The position numbers and the translations under genes are program-made. Positions 36,188 through 49,100 of a DNA stretch of 64,000 nt are shown here, piece by piece. The notes under the pieces are model-generated. The model was not told where the DNA came from. It made no database searches and worked only from the letters and a program-made list of their open reading frames with translations. The stretch's first letter is position 1, and each line of letters opens with the position of its first letter. The DNA is from Avena insularis (Eukaryota > Streptophyta > Magnoliopsida > Poales > Poaceae), in the NCBI GenBank assembly GCA_023614405.1, contig CM042697.1, forward strand, positions 299,670,954-299,734,953, read 5' to 3'.

Positions 36188-37718
36188 ATAAAATCCGTGA
36201 TAGTTCCATACACGAGAAATCAAGTTTTGAACTTGGAAGACCCTCCGGAAAGGTGTAAAAACCTATCGGTCGTATTTGGATCTATAAAGAAACAGACATG
36301 TATGTCTCACATCTATGAAATATTCGACATGTCATAAAGTATTTTATGACAATGTTCAAAGAGTTGACTATGACAAGATTTGATCTTTCATAGCGATATT
36401 TAGTCTGAACGGATTAAAGTAGCAACCACTACATATAATTTGGTATATGATAGATGAATAAACAAAACAAAGTTCTTCTAATAGAATGGTTACCTAGGAC
36501 GTGTACATGACACGGTCCAAAGGGTTTTGTTAATTCAAAGGATGCTAAAAAGGGCATGCAAACTTCAATGGTTGAAGTAAGCATCGCGGAGTTGGAATCT
36601 TCACCGTGATGAAAAATAGGTTTCATCTGGAGACGATGAAGATGCTTGCATTTGCAAGAAATTAAGTGGGAGCGCTGAGACATATTCCTAATACATTATG
36701 TGGATGACATCTTGTTGATTAGAAATGATGTATATTTTATTGACAAAGGTTAAGAATTTCATTTCGATGAAATACTTAGGCAAAACCCGAATATTTAGCA
36801 TGAATGTCTATAGTGGATAGACTGTGACGCCAATATGGTTGTGCCAAACGTACATATATGAGATATTGAAGGAGTTCAATATAGAAACGACAAGAAACAG
36901 TTCTTGTTCCATGGAAAGGAATTGAATCAAGATTCAAGTGTATCGACACTTGATAAGTGAAACAAGATTCAAGTGCTTTGACATTTGATGAGTGAAATCA
37001 CGAGAATGTTTTGATCAATCATACCATGATATGTACACATCCAAATATGTCCTATGCTCTAAGTGTTATGAGCATATACCAGAATGAATCATAAAATGAT
37101 CATTGGGCGATAGTGAGGATATTCTTATGATCTTTTTTGAAAGAACTAAGAATATATTTGTGTAGAGGTGACAAACAATTACAAATAGTTCATTGTAAAG
37201 CGTTACATTGATACTAGTTTTGTCACAAGATACAAATTAAGTTTATCTCAATTTAAACTATGGGTGGCACAATGTAATGGAAATGAGATTCCATGATGGA
37301 TTTGGATGAATTCCAAAGTTAAGACATTGTGACGAATACTACAACAAAAGGCTAAGTATATGACTGCTATAGTAGCAGCAAAGGAGAGAATTTGTGTCAA
37401 GTAGTTTGTTATCAAACTAAGGTGTGGTTCGCAACGGGCTAACACTAAAGATATATTGTACGACAATAGTATCGACATGATTTAACCCCAAGGAACTAAA
37501 GGTCTCACCAAAAGACCAAATTTATACAATGCCATCTCATTGGAGAATGAGTGATGCGTGAAGACGCAAAGACATGCAAATACACATGGACCTGAAGCGT
37601 CAGATCCGTAGATTATGTTAACCACTTGCAATTGCGTATATGGAACACCGGAAAGCCATAAGTGTTCAATACGCAAAGTTCTCAAACTAGATTATTGTCT
37701 CTAGTGCAAGTGGGAGAC
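36188..37718 (+). pseudogene. C1 interior, right part: decayed RT to RNase H, and PPT
   Basis: Begins with the second ATAAA target copy. Order and local matches follow the C0 pol from 38755 on; for example ATTATGTGGATGACATCTTG near 36700 encodes a YVDD-like motif. Stops are frequent in all frames. It ends with the PPT AAGTGGGAGAC (37708-37718). Confidence 0.75.
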
Positions 37719-37743
37719 TGAAGGGAATATGCCCGAGAGGCAA
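37719..37743 (+). repeat. C1 3' LTR stub (25 bp)
   Basis: Directly follows the C1 PPT and equals the start of the Copia LTR, then switches to C0 pol DNA at 37744. GGCAA at the junction is the probable microhomology. Confidence 0.83.
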
Positions 37744-40262
37744 GATGACTAGAACGCCGTTTTCCGATTTAGTGGAACGGGTGACAGATTTATTGGAGAT
37801 CATACAGTCTGATGTATGTCATCCAATGAGTGTGTCGGCGCGAGGTTCATATCGTTATTTTGTAACTTTCACGGATGATTTGAGTAGATACGGTTATATC
37901 TACTTGATGAAACACAAGTCTGAAACCTTTGAAAAGTTCAAGGAATTTCAGAGTAAAGTGGAAAATCATCGTAATAGATAGATCAAATTTCTACGGTCTC
38001 ACCGTGGAGGTGAGTATCTAAGTTACGAGTTTAGCACTCATATGAAAGAGTGTGGAATTGTTTCACAAATCACACTTGCCGAAACACCATAGCGAAATGG
38101 TGTGTTGGAACATCGTAATCGTACTTTATTGGATATGGTTCGATCTATGATGTCTCTGACAGACTTGCCACTGTCATTTTGGGGTTATGCACTAGAAACT
38201 GCTGCATTCACTTTAAATCGGGCACCATCTAAATCCGTTGAAAAGACACCGTATGAATTATGGTTTGGAAACAAACCTAAGCTATCATTTCTTAAAGTTT
38301 GGGGATGCGATGTTTATGTGAAGAAACTTCAACCGGATAAACTCGAACCCAAAGCAGAAAAATGCGTCTTCATAGGATACTGTAACGAAACTTTTAGGTA
38401 TTCGTTCTATCACAGATCCGAGGGCAAGGTTTTTGTTGCCAAGAATCGATCCTTTCTAGAGAAAGAGTTTCTCGCGAAGGTTGTAGAACCTTCTCTTCAT
38501 AGTATGGCAAGTAGCGCATCACCGGAAGTCGTTCTGGAGATGGCTTCACCAATTAAAGAGGGAACTAATGATAATGATCATGAAAATACGACAGAGAGTA
38601 CTACCGAACCTCGTAGGTCTAGTAGGACGCGTGCAGCTCCCGAGCTGTACGGAAACCCTGTTATGAATTTCATGGTTGATAAATTGATGACCCTCCGACG
38701 TATGAAGAAGCGACGATGAGCCCAGATTCCAACAAATGGTTAGAAGCCATGAAATCCGAGATGGAATCCATGTACGAAAACCAAGTTTGGAACTTGGTGG
38801 ACTTACCTCACGACTGAAAGGACGTGGAGAATAAATGGATTTTCAAAAGGAAAACTGATGCTGATGGTAATGTGACCGTCTATAAAGCTCGACTTGTCGC
38901 AAAGGGGTTTCGACAAATTCAAGGAGTTGACTACAATGAGACATTCTCTCCCGTAGCGATGCTAAAGTCAGTTAGGATTATGTTAGCAATTGCTGCATAT
39001 TTTTATTATGAGATATGGCAGATGGATGTCAAAACCGCGTTCCTCAATGGCAATATTGAGGAAGAGTTGTATATGATACAACCAAAGGGTTTTCTCGATC
39101 CTAAGGATGCTAACAAGGTAAGCAAGCTTCAGCTATCCATCTATGGACTGAAGCAAGCATCCTAGAGTTGGAATCTCCACTTTGATGAGGTGATCAAAGA
39201 GTTTGGATTTGTCCAAACTTATGTAGAGGCTTGTATTTACAAGAAAGTGAGTGGGAGCAATGTGGCATTTCTGATATTATATGTGGATGACATATTATTG
39301 ATCGAAAATGATATAGATCTTTTAAACAGTGTTAAAAGTTATCTAAACAGCAAATTTTCAATGAAGGACCTAGGTGAAGCGTCATACATATTAGGAATAA
39401 AGATCTATAGAGATAGATCTAGACGCCTAATAGGGCTATCGCAAAGTACATACCTTGATAAGATTTTAAAGAAGTTTAAAATGGACGGAAGTAAGAAGGG
39501 GTTCTTACCTATGTTGCAAGGAAAGACATTGAGTAAGACTCAAAGTCCGGCTACGACGGAAGAAAGAGAGATAATGGACAAAGTCTCCTATGCTTCAGCC
39601 ATAGGCTCTATAATGTACGCCATGCTATGTATAAGACCGGATGTGGCACATGCTATTAGTTTGACTAGTAGATACCAATCAGATCCAGGTTCGGAAAGTG
39701 GATAGCGGTCAAGAATATCCATAAGTACTAGCGAAGAACTAAGGATATGTTTCTTTTGTACGAAGGTGAAGAAGAGCTTGTCGCTAAGTGTTATGTCGAC
39801 GCAAGCTTTGACACCGATCCGGATGACTGTAAGTCTCAATCCGGATAAGTATTTCTCATGAATGGCAGAGCGGTTAGTTGGAGGAGTTCCAAACAACCCG
39901 TGGTGGCGGGATCAACAACGGAGGCCGAATATGTTGCTGCTTCGGAAAAGGCTTAGGAAGCGTTTTGGAAGAAGGAGTTCATATCCGAACTAGGTGTGGT
40001 TGCGAGCGCATTGGACCTAATGGTGATCTATTGTGACAACAATGGTGCCATAGCCAATGCCAAAGAACCAAGGTCTCACAAGAATTCCAAGCATATTAAG
40101 CGCCGGTTTCACTCCATCCGCGAGCATGTCAAGGATGGAGATATAAAGATTTGTAAAGTACACACGGATCTCAATGTAGCAGATCCGTTGACTAAAACTC
40201 TCCCTAGAGAAAAACATGATCAACACCAGAACTCCATGGGTGTTAGATTTATCACTATGTAA
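37744..40262 (+). pseudogene. pol: C0 Copia pol fragment: integrase, RT, RNase H
   Basis: Domains in order: integrase core (TDDLSRYGYIYLMKHKSE; catalytic-Glu region at GVLEHRNRTLLD), a C-terminal linker, RT (ENKWIFKRKTD; NETFSPVAMLKSVR; YVDD at 39280-39291) and RNase H (AVSWRSSKQPVVAGSTTEAE, then HIKRRFHSIREHV, and DPLTKTLP near the end). The sequence is typical of the Angela/BARE group. Stops occur at 37979 and near 38090, 38816, 39163, 39735, 39855 and 39953, with frameshifts near 38685 and 39695. The N-terminal gag, protease and integrase zinc region were removed by the deletion ending at 37743. Not functional. Confidence 0.9.
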
Positions 40263-40283
40263 CTAGATTATTGTCTCTAGTGC

Positions 40284-40294
40284 AAGTGGGAGAT
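40284..40294 (+). other. C0 polypurine tract
   Basis: AAGTGGGAGAT immediately before the LTR start TGAAGGG; equivalent to 37708-37718 in C1. Confidence 0.82.
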
Positions 40295-41932
40295 TGAAGG
40301 GAATATGCCCTGAGAGGCAATAATAAAGTGGTTATTATGTATATTCCAAGTATATGATAGATGTTTATTTTGCATGCTATAATTGTATTAATACGGAAAC
40401 ATTAATACATGTGTGTTTAATAAACAAACCGAAAGTTTCTAGTTATGCCTCTCTCATAAACTAGCTCGTTGATTAACAAGATGATCAAGGTTTCCTGATC
40501 ATAGACATTGGATGTTGTTAATAACGAGGTCACAACATTAGTGTAATGGTGTGATGAACATTCATCTGAAGTATAGCATTACGATCAAAGTCATTGAGTT
40601 TATATTGCTATAACAACATACGAAGTGATCCTAATCCTTAAACCATGAGATCATGTCAATCAGTAACACCAGAAGAGTATCTTGATAACATCAAACATGA
40701 CACCATAACAGGGTAATTATAAAGATGGGTTCGGTACTACTAAAGTGTTTTGTTGAGGCCCATGGATCTAGAGTGGAATTTGTTCATCCCGATGATGGAT
40801 AGATATGATCTAGGCCCTCTCGGTGATATCACATTGATTAGCTTGCAAGCAAGTGATTTGATCACTAGAATGTTATATCACAGGAACGAGAAAAGAGTAC
40901 ATGTCGGTAACGAGATCAAACTAGGTATGGAGATACCTATGATTGAATCTCGGACATGTGATATATCATGAAAACAAAAGGATTAAGATACTAGCGTAAA
41001 AGGTTCTCGCGATCACAAGAAAGTCATCGCTGAATGTGTGGGAGTCTGTATGGACCTCCAGGTCCCGCTTCTGATTATTGATCCGAGAGGGGTCTCGATC
41101 ATGTCCGCATTATTCGCGAACCATAGTGTGACACACTTAAGAGACACCGACATCCATTTGGAGCAAAAGTTTCATGCCGGAAAGAATAACAAGCGCAGGA
41201 ATCTATTTCACTAGATAGCGAAACAGGTTTTTGGGTGAAATTGCAGAAAGTGTTTTTGCATGTGAAATGAAATACTAGCAAGCGGTTATATGTGAATGTT
41301 TGTCATTAAAGTAATTGACAAAATTCTGAATAAATAAAAGGAGTTTTATTTAGTGAGAGTTTGCATTAAATTTGGTAATGGGAATTTGAGTGGAGGGAAT
41401 TGAAAGGGATTTTTGTGAGTTGACTGTCCACCCACATGAATGAGGGAAGGGCAAGGGGGCATCCCCATGCGCCGGCCACCCACTTGGGGTCCCACCCTCT
41501 CCTATAAAAGGAGCCCCCCTCATCACTTCTCACTCAGACCTCCTCGTGAAGGATCTCTCTCCCCCTCTAGTATTTATTCCCCATGGTCTCGGACTAGCAA
41601 GATACATGTTCTCGGTGGCTATTCAGAAAGAAAGAGTTGTGCTTTCGCTGCATTGCTGGTGCGAGGAGGCGGAGGTTGCTCGGTGCCTCGGACGTGTGTG
41701 CGAGCAAGGATGCACCGCTGATTTGCGGTGCTAGGACTTCCTCTCGATCCTGAGATCGACAAGAAATCGTCTACATAAACCACGAGTTTAACTCGTTAAG
41801 ATTTGTCAGTCTTCAAGGGTATGTTCTCTACGGATGTACATCCGCCCGTTGATTGTATCTAGTTGATAGATCTTGGTACATAGTTGTTCCCATCATAGGA
41901 AATTTTTTGTTTTCTATGTTGCGAACCCTACA
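40295..41932 (+). repeat. C0 3' LTR (1,638 bp)
   Basis: Complete, TGAAGGG...CCTACA, with a TATA box at 41503-41511. The satellite array resumes at 41933. Confidence 0.9.
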
Positions 41933-44900
41933 ATTTTAGGGTTCCATGAAGAAATCCAGAGTTTCCATTTGACTCCAAAAAACTAGCGATTTTGCAAAGG
42001 AGGTGCGAGAATTGAGCGTGCCCTAGGCCCCGAGGTAATTTACATGCATCCTATGTTGTGGCGGACCGCCATCCGCTGGAGGTAGGTACTTATCTCGTGG
42101 CGCAAGCATATACTGTATTTTTCCTGAGTTACGCCCCAATAATTACGGTTTCTAACTGTAGGTACACTAGAAATGGACCTCAATTTTCAGGAAAAAATGT
42201 TTTGAGGTGCCCCATGGGGTACCTAGGCTGGGCACGTGCCTAGCTTCAAGGTTGCAATGCACCACATGTGCCTGCGTGCGCCGGCGGGTTTGCCAATTTT
42301 GCCCACCCCCCGATCCCCGGCAATAGGAAATTCATTAAAAATCAAAAAAAATGAAACCAGCTCGAGTAGACCTTGTGTGTCACCCACTACCAACATAAAA
42401 TCATAAACCATACAAACTGGGAATTTTTGCACACGGCACCCCCGGGATGGCTATTGAGTAGGAGTTAACATGAGTTTGAACCATAGACCTCCCCCTCACA
42501 CCCAGAACGTGGATCCACTACGTGGATTGAGCCCAAATCCAGAACCTAGCTCCCTCTCGGTGTTCTAAGCAACTTCTCCAACTAGATATTCCAGGGTTCC
42601 ATGAATAAACCCGAAGTTTCCATTTACCGACTCCGAAAAACCAGCGATTTTGCAAAGGAGGTGCGAGAATTGAGTGCGCCTTAGGCCCTGAGGCAATTTA
42701 CACGCATGCTACGTCGTGGTGGACCGCCATCCCGGGGAGGTTGGTACTTATCTCGTGGTGCAATCATATACTGTATTTTTCCTGAGTTACGCCGCGGTAA
42801 TTGCGGTTTCTAACTGTTGGTACCCTAGAAATGACCCTCAATATTTGGGGAAAAATGTTTTGGGGTGCCCCATGGGGTACCCAGGCTGGGCACATGCCTA
42901 GGTTCAAGGTCGCAATCGACCTCGCATGCCTGCGAGCGCTGGTGGGTTTGCCGATTTTGCCCGTCCCCGAACCTCGGCAATAGGAAATTCATCAAAAATA
43001 AAAATATATGAAACCATCTCGAGTAGCTCTTGTGTGTCACCCACTACCAACATAAAATCATAAACAAGACAAACCGGGACTTTTGGCACAGGGCACACCC
43101 CCCGGAAGGCTATCGAGTAGGAGTTAACATGGCTTTCGACCCTATACCTCCCCCTCACTGCCCAGAACATGGATCCACTATGCTATTTGAGCCCAAATCT
43201 GCCACCTAGATCCCTCTCGGCATTCTAAGAAACTTCTCCAACTAGAGATTCAAGGGTTCCATGAAGAAATCTAGAGTTTCCATTTACCGACTCAGAAAAA
43301 CTGGCAATTTTGCAAAGGAGGTGCGAGAATTGAGAGCGCCCTAGGACCCGAGACCATTTACATGAATGCTATGTCGTGGCGGACCGCCATCCCCTAGAGA
43401 TTGGTACTTATCTCATGGTGCAAGCATAAACAGTATTTTCCTGAGTTATGCCCCGGTAATTTCGGTGTCTAACTATAGGTACCCTAGAAATGCTCTCCAT
43501 TTTCAGGAAAAATTGTTTTGGGGTGCCCCATGGGGTACCTAGGCTGGGCATGTTCCTAGGTTCAAGGTTGCAATGGACCTCGTGTGCCTGCGTGCGCCGT
43601 CGGGTTTGCCGATTTTGCCCATCCCCCGAACCCCGGCATTAGGAAATTCATCAAAAAAATCAAAAAATAGGAAACCAGCTCGAGTAGACCTTGTGTGCCA
43701 CCCACTACCAACATAAAATCATAAACAAGACAAACCGGGACTTTTGGCACACGGCGCACCCCTCCTTATGGCTATCGAGTAGGAGTTAACATGGCTTTCA
43801 ACCCTAGACCTCCCCCTCACTGCCCAGAACGTGGATCCACTACACGGATTGAGCCCAAACCCGGCACCTAGCTTCCTCTCGGCATTCTAAGCAACTTATC
43901 CAACTAGAGATTCTAGGGTTCCATGCAGAAATCCAGAGTTTTCATTTATCAACACCGAAAAACCGACGATTTTGCAAAGCATGTGCCAGAATTGAGCGTG
44001 GCCTAGGCCCCTAGGAAATTTACACGCATGATAAGTCGCGGAGGACCACCACCTCCGGGAGGTTGGTACTTATTTCGTGGTGCAAGCATATACTATATTT
44101 TTCCTAAGTTGTGCCCCGATTGTTGCGGTTTCTAACGTACCCTAGAAATGGCCCTCAATTTTCGAGAAAAAAATGTTTTGGGGTGCTCCATGGGGTACCT
44201 AGGCTGGGCACGTGCTTAGGTTTAAGGTTACATTGTACCTCGCGTGCCAGCGCGTGCCAGCGGGTTTGTCGATTTTGCCCACCCCCTTGAACCCCGGCAA
44301 TAGGAAATTCATCAAAAATCAACAAAATATGAAACCGACTCACGTAGCCCTTGTGTGTCACCCACTACCAACATAAAATCATAAACAAGAAAAACCAGGA
44401 CTTTTGACACAAGGCGCACCCCTCGGATGGCAATCGAATAGGAGTTCACATGGCTTTCAATCCTAGACCTCCCCCTCACTGCCCAGAATGTGGATCCACT
44501 ACGCGGATTGAGCACAAACCCGACACCTAGCTCCCTCTTGGAATTCTAAGCAACTTTTCCAACTAGAGATTCCACGGTTCTATGAAGAAATCAAGAGATT
44601 CCATTTACTGACTACGAAAAACCAGCGATTTTGCAAAGGAGGTGCGAGAATTGAGCTCGCTCTAGGCCCCGAGGAAATTTACACGTATGCTATGTCGTGG
44701 CGGACCGTCATCCCTTAAAGGTTGGTACTTATCTCGTGGTGCAAGCATATACTGTATTTTTCCTGAGTTACGCCCTGTTAATTATGGTTTCTAACTGTAG
44801 GTACCCTAGAAATGGCCCTCAATTTTTGGGAAAAATGTTTCTGGGTGCCCCATGGGGTACCTATGCCGGGCACGTGCCTAGGTTCAAGGTTGCAATGGAC

Positions 44901-45917
44901 CTCACGTGCCTACGTCCGCCGACGGGTTTGCCAATTTTGCCCACCCCCGAACTCCGGCAATAGGAAATTCAGCGAAAATCAAAAAATATGAAACCAGCTC
45001 GAGTAGACCTTGTGTGTCACCCACTACCAACATAAAATCATAAACAAGACAAACCGGGACTTTTGGCACACGACGCACCCCTTGGATAGCTATCGAGTAG
45101 GACTTAACATGGCTTTCAACCCTAGACCTGCCCCTCACTGCCCAGAAGTTGGATCCACTGCGCGGATTGAGGCCAAACCCGGCACCTAGCTCCCTCTCGA
45201 TATTCTAAACAACTTCTCTAACTAGAGATTCTAGGGTTCCATGAATAAATCAGAGTTTCCATTTATCGACGCTAAAAAACCGGCAATTTTGCAAAGGAGG
45301 TGCCGAAATTGAGCGCGCCCTAGGCCCCCAGGCAATTTACACACATGCTACGTCATGGCGGACCGCCATCCGCGCGAGGTTGGTGCTTATCTAGTGGTGC
45401 AATCATATAGTGTATTTTTTCTGAGTTACGCCCCGGAAATTGCGGTTTCTAACTGTAGGTACCCTAGAAATGGCCCTCCATTTTCATGAAAAATGTTTTG
45501 GGGTGCTCCATGGGGTACCCAGGATGGGCACATGCCTAGGTTCAAGGCTGCAATGGACCTCGTGTGCCTGCGTGCACCGGCGGGTTTGCCGAATTTGCCT
45601 ACCCTCCCGAATCCCTGCAATAGGAAATTCATCAAAATCAAAACAAAATATGAAACCAACTCGAGTAGCCCTTGTGTGTCACTCACTACCAACATAAAAT
45701 CATAAACAAGACAAACCGGGACTTTTGAGACACGGCGCACCCCGGATGGCTATCGAGTAGGAGTTAACATGGCTTTCAACCCTAGACTTCCCCCTCACTG
45801 CCCAGAACGTGGTTCCACTGGGAGTATTGAGCCCAAACCCGGCACCTAGCTCCCTCTCGGCATTCTATGCAACTTCTCCAAGTAGCGATTCTAGGGTTCC
45901 ATGAAAAAATCAAGAGT
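41933..45917. repeat. Satellite-like tandem array, right part (~660-bp unit, ~6 units)
   Basis: The landmark GTGGATCCACT and variants recur at about 42510, 43172, 43831, 44492, 45152 and 45811, a spacing of 659-662 bp. Most units keep a near-palindrome GTGCCCCATGGGGTAC and a G-box palindrome GGCACGTGCC. It breaks off at about 45917. Family not named. Confidence 0.9.
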
Positions 45918-46180
45918 TCCCCATATCGTAACCCTAACGACCAATAGCAGCCGTCAGATCATAGCCCGAGTGGCCAAAGGCGACCGTTAGATCGTCTCTT
46001 CTAGAAGACCGGGCTCCATTCCCCCTTCTTGGGGCGCTGGTTCTGCGTGCCGATGGTTACAGATCGTTCGATCGGGCTGCAAGGATGCTAAGATGTTTCT
46101 TTGTAAGGCCGATCCGCGAGTAGGCTGTTCTGCGACATGATTCGTCGCGCTTATAATATTCAAATATATTACTGTATCCA
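45918..46180. other. Unassigned DNA between the array and S1
   Basis: No ORF of note and no repeat partner in this window. Motifs such as CGACCGTTAGATCGTC are common in grass promoters and LTRs, so it could be an LTR fragment. Confidence 0.5.
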
Positions 46181-49100
46181 TGTAATATCCCAAAAATATT
46201 TAAATTGGATCATCAAACACTAATCATCAAAATTAGGGTTAACAAAAACTTTTCCAATTAAAAATATGAAAACATTCATATGTGTGTGTATTAAAATTTG
46301 GATTCTTTTGAATTTCCATGGTTCTGTGTTTCTTTGCTTGTAAAATGATTCTTAGGTGAAATAAACATCATCTAAACAATCCCCAAACTTTTCACAAAGA
46401 CAAACAAGTCAAAATATACAAATTAGGTGAATGGTCACTTTGGCCAAATTAACTCCCATGCCTACTTTGGCTATATCTAACTTTCATAACTTAACAGAAA
46501 CATGTATGGATCTTTGCACCGCTAGATAGTACTCATAATAAGGTACCAAGGGCCACTTTGTGATCATCTAATAACATTTAAATGCTTAGTTTAAATGACA
46601 GTTTAAAATTGAATCTATTTCATATGGGAAGATCCCACTATTTCAAAAACCACTCAAACAAGCTCAATTTTCAAAACCCAAGCATCCACAGAACCCTCAA
46701 CACATGCCTAGCACACCCACCAAAAATCTTTTCAAAATTCAAAACTTAAGTTCATGCGGCCATTTCATCAAACAGGTTGCAGATTCAAATCAAAGAAATC
46801 AAAAACACTATGTTGAGCAGTGTTTTGGCCAACCTTGTTCCCTCTCTGGTTACAACTAGCCTTAGTAGATCATCTAGCAACCTTAACTAATCTCTAGCAC
46901 CACTGTAAGCTGGCCATTGTCATCAATGGTGAGCAGGTCGAGAGCACCCATGTCACCCTAGTGTGGACAGCAAGCTAGGAGAAGAACTAGTCATGCCAAC
47001 ATTGTCTAGCATGCAGCCCATGCCTCACCGTCCCCTCTCGACCAGCCCTAGCTCAAAGACAGCGACCAGAACTGCCAGGAACGCCGCGCCCGTGCCGCTG
47101 TCGACCATGCCGACACGCACCGCAGAGAATGCGTTGTTCCCATGCAACCCGACCACCTCGAGCCCTTGCCGCCCGCCAGTATGCACCCCATCGTTCCAGG
47201 AGACCACCAGACATGTTCATTTCATCGCCCGTACCCCGTAGCCACCGCTCGCCGCGGAGTTCGCCGCCTTTGCCTTGCAGAGCACCGCGCGTTCCCGACC
47301 ATTTTCCACCGCCCCTACACGCGCATTTAAGCTCTAGAGCATCACCAAGAGACCACCCGTCGATCGCCAACCTCGGCCATGCCTCTAGCCGCCCGTAGCC
47401 GTGTCGCCACCGTCGCCTGCCCATCCCTCTCGGTCTCACCGTCGAGCCTATAAAAGGAGACGACCCCTGCTTGATTTCTACACACCATATCACTCGCCTC
47501 ATCTCACTGATCATTCCATCCCTTAGCCAGAGCACGAGGAGAAGCAGTTCGCCGGAATTGCGCCGGAGTAGGCCGCCTCTGGAGAAGAAGGGAGCCGTTG
47601 ATTTCGACCACCCCCGGAGCTACCACGACCATCCCTGAGTTCGCCGTCATCGACTTCGTCATTTTCCCGCCTCAACGTCACCACTGGAGCCCCGGTATGC
47701 CCCCTATGCACCCCCACTGAGCCTCTAGGGTTCGAGCTCGCCGGTGACTTGTTCATCGTCAACGACGACCCTCAACCGTTGATCTCACTTCTAATCCAAC
47801 GAACAAAATATCGCCCGTCTGCATCGCGTGTTATGAGGCAATCGACCCCCTGTCAGTTGAGCCCCGCGCAGTGGAGTGACACTGGGCCGGCCCAATAACC
47901 CTTCCCGCGCAGCCCACTCGTTTGAATTTAGCCTTTTCTTTTTAAGTTCAAACATAGTTCTGTACCTAGTTTGAAAAATCAACCCAGCTCGATTCAGTGA
48001 ACCAAATTGCATGAAACCAATTTTTTTAGAAGGGTATTGAAATGCTTAATCCAAGACCATTGGATTCAAATCATTTGGATCTATAGATCAACCTTGGTAA
48101 GAATAACAAGGTAGAAGCTTTTCTGCATTCAAACATTTTTCAAATTTCAACCATAATAGCTTTTGAGTTGATTCCAACTCTCAAATATCACATTTGACCA
48201 TACCTTTTATAATATATAAAAAACATATGGGTTTACTTACAGAAATAATGTTCAAGTAATAAAAGAATGCCACATAGGCATTTCTAGTCACTTATTTTAT
48301 TTAAAACAAAAAGTTAAACCTTATTAAATTGTGACACCACTTTAAATCACATTCCCATGTACTGAAATATGTGGTGATGACATGTGTCAACATGATCCCA
48401 TGTTTGAGTTCGAGAATATTAAATCTTACGTAGTTTTTTTCAATGAGTAGAAATTAATTTTGTAAAAATAAAATAAATAAGACAAATGCTTTAATCTTGA
48501 ATGTTAGTGATGATGCTAGATCATCTATAGAACCCTTTTGTGTGATGATTGAAAGTAGTTAAGTATTGTTTGGTGATTGTGTACCACGTATTTATTCATA
48601 GACGCTAGTACCGACCAAGGATACAAGGAGGAAGGAGGATACTACGAAGAAGAAGCCGAGGAGAACTTCAACCACTGCTCTGCACAAGGCAAGCCTAATA
48701 CTACTAGTTGATTGAGCAAGCTAACACTTGCAATTATGAAAGTTAGATAACCTATGGAATGTACTAAGCATGCTTGGTTAGACATAATTGACGATACCCC
48801 CTCCTAGTTTTACTTGCAAGCTTTATACTTTATTTCTTTATCAAAGCTATTACTTAGAGTCTACTTAAGTGACTTGTAGATTCTAGGAAGATAATTGAAG
48901 GTTGCATAAAGAGCATTAAATTTGGCCTAAGCTAGATAATCTTGATGTCATCCTAAGGCATGAGATTGAACTTAGTTAAACTCCACTTGTTTACCACCCC
49001 TCATTAGTACTCACCCTCACTTGTAGATGCTAGTGCTAAGCATAAAACTTGATCAACTTTAGATGGGAATACTTGGTGGTAAATGGTTATGAAAACCTTA

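Larger units (their letters stand above)
12902..37743 (+). mobile_element. C1: BARE/Angela-type Copia inserted in the C0 LTR
   Basis: C1 has a complete 5' LTR, a PBS, a heavily decayed interior split by E1 (17948-36187), a PPT and only the first 25 bp of its 3' LTR. Its pol remnants align in order with the C0 pol: the left part matches the integrase-to-RT linker, the right part resumes at the RT. No ORF is intact. The 3' end was lost in a deletion that joins it to C0. Confidence 0.82.
12313..41932 (+). mobile_element. C0: BARE/Angela-type Copia, host of the nest, partly deleted
   Basis: C0 survives as a 589-bp 5' LTR fragment (12313-12901), the integrase-to-RNase H part of pol (37744-40262) and a complete 3' LTR (40295-41932). 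It lies inside the satellite array: ATTTC at 12308-12312 and ATTTT at 41933-41937 are the probable TSD, one base different. C1 occupies the space between. The first TG of the 5' fragment appears mutated (TAAAGGG instead of TGAAGGG). Confidence 0.82.

Noticed and set aside
46963..47535. Overlapping ORFs on both strands (up to 160 codons) as a host gene
   Set aside because: They fall in a GC-rich, stop-poor part of the S1 LTR, in several frames at once, with proline/arginine-rich low-complexity translations.
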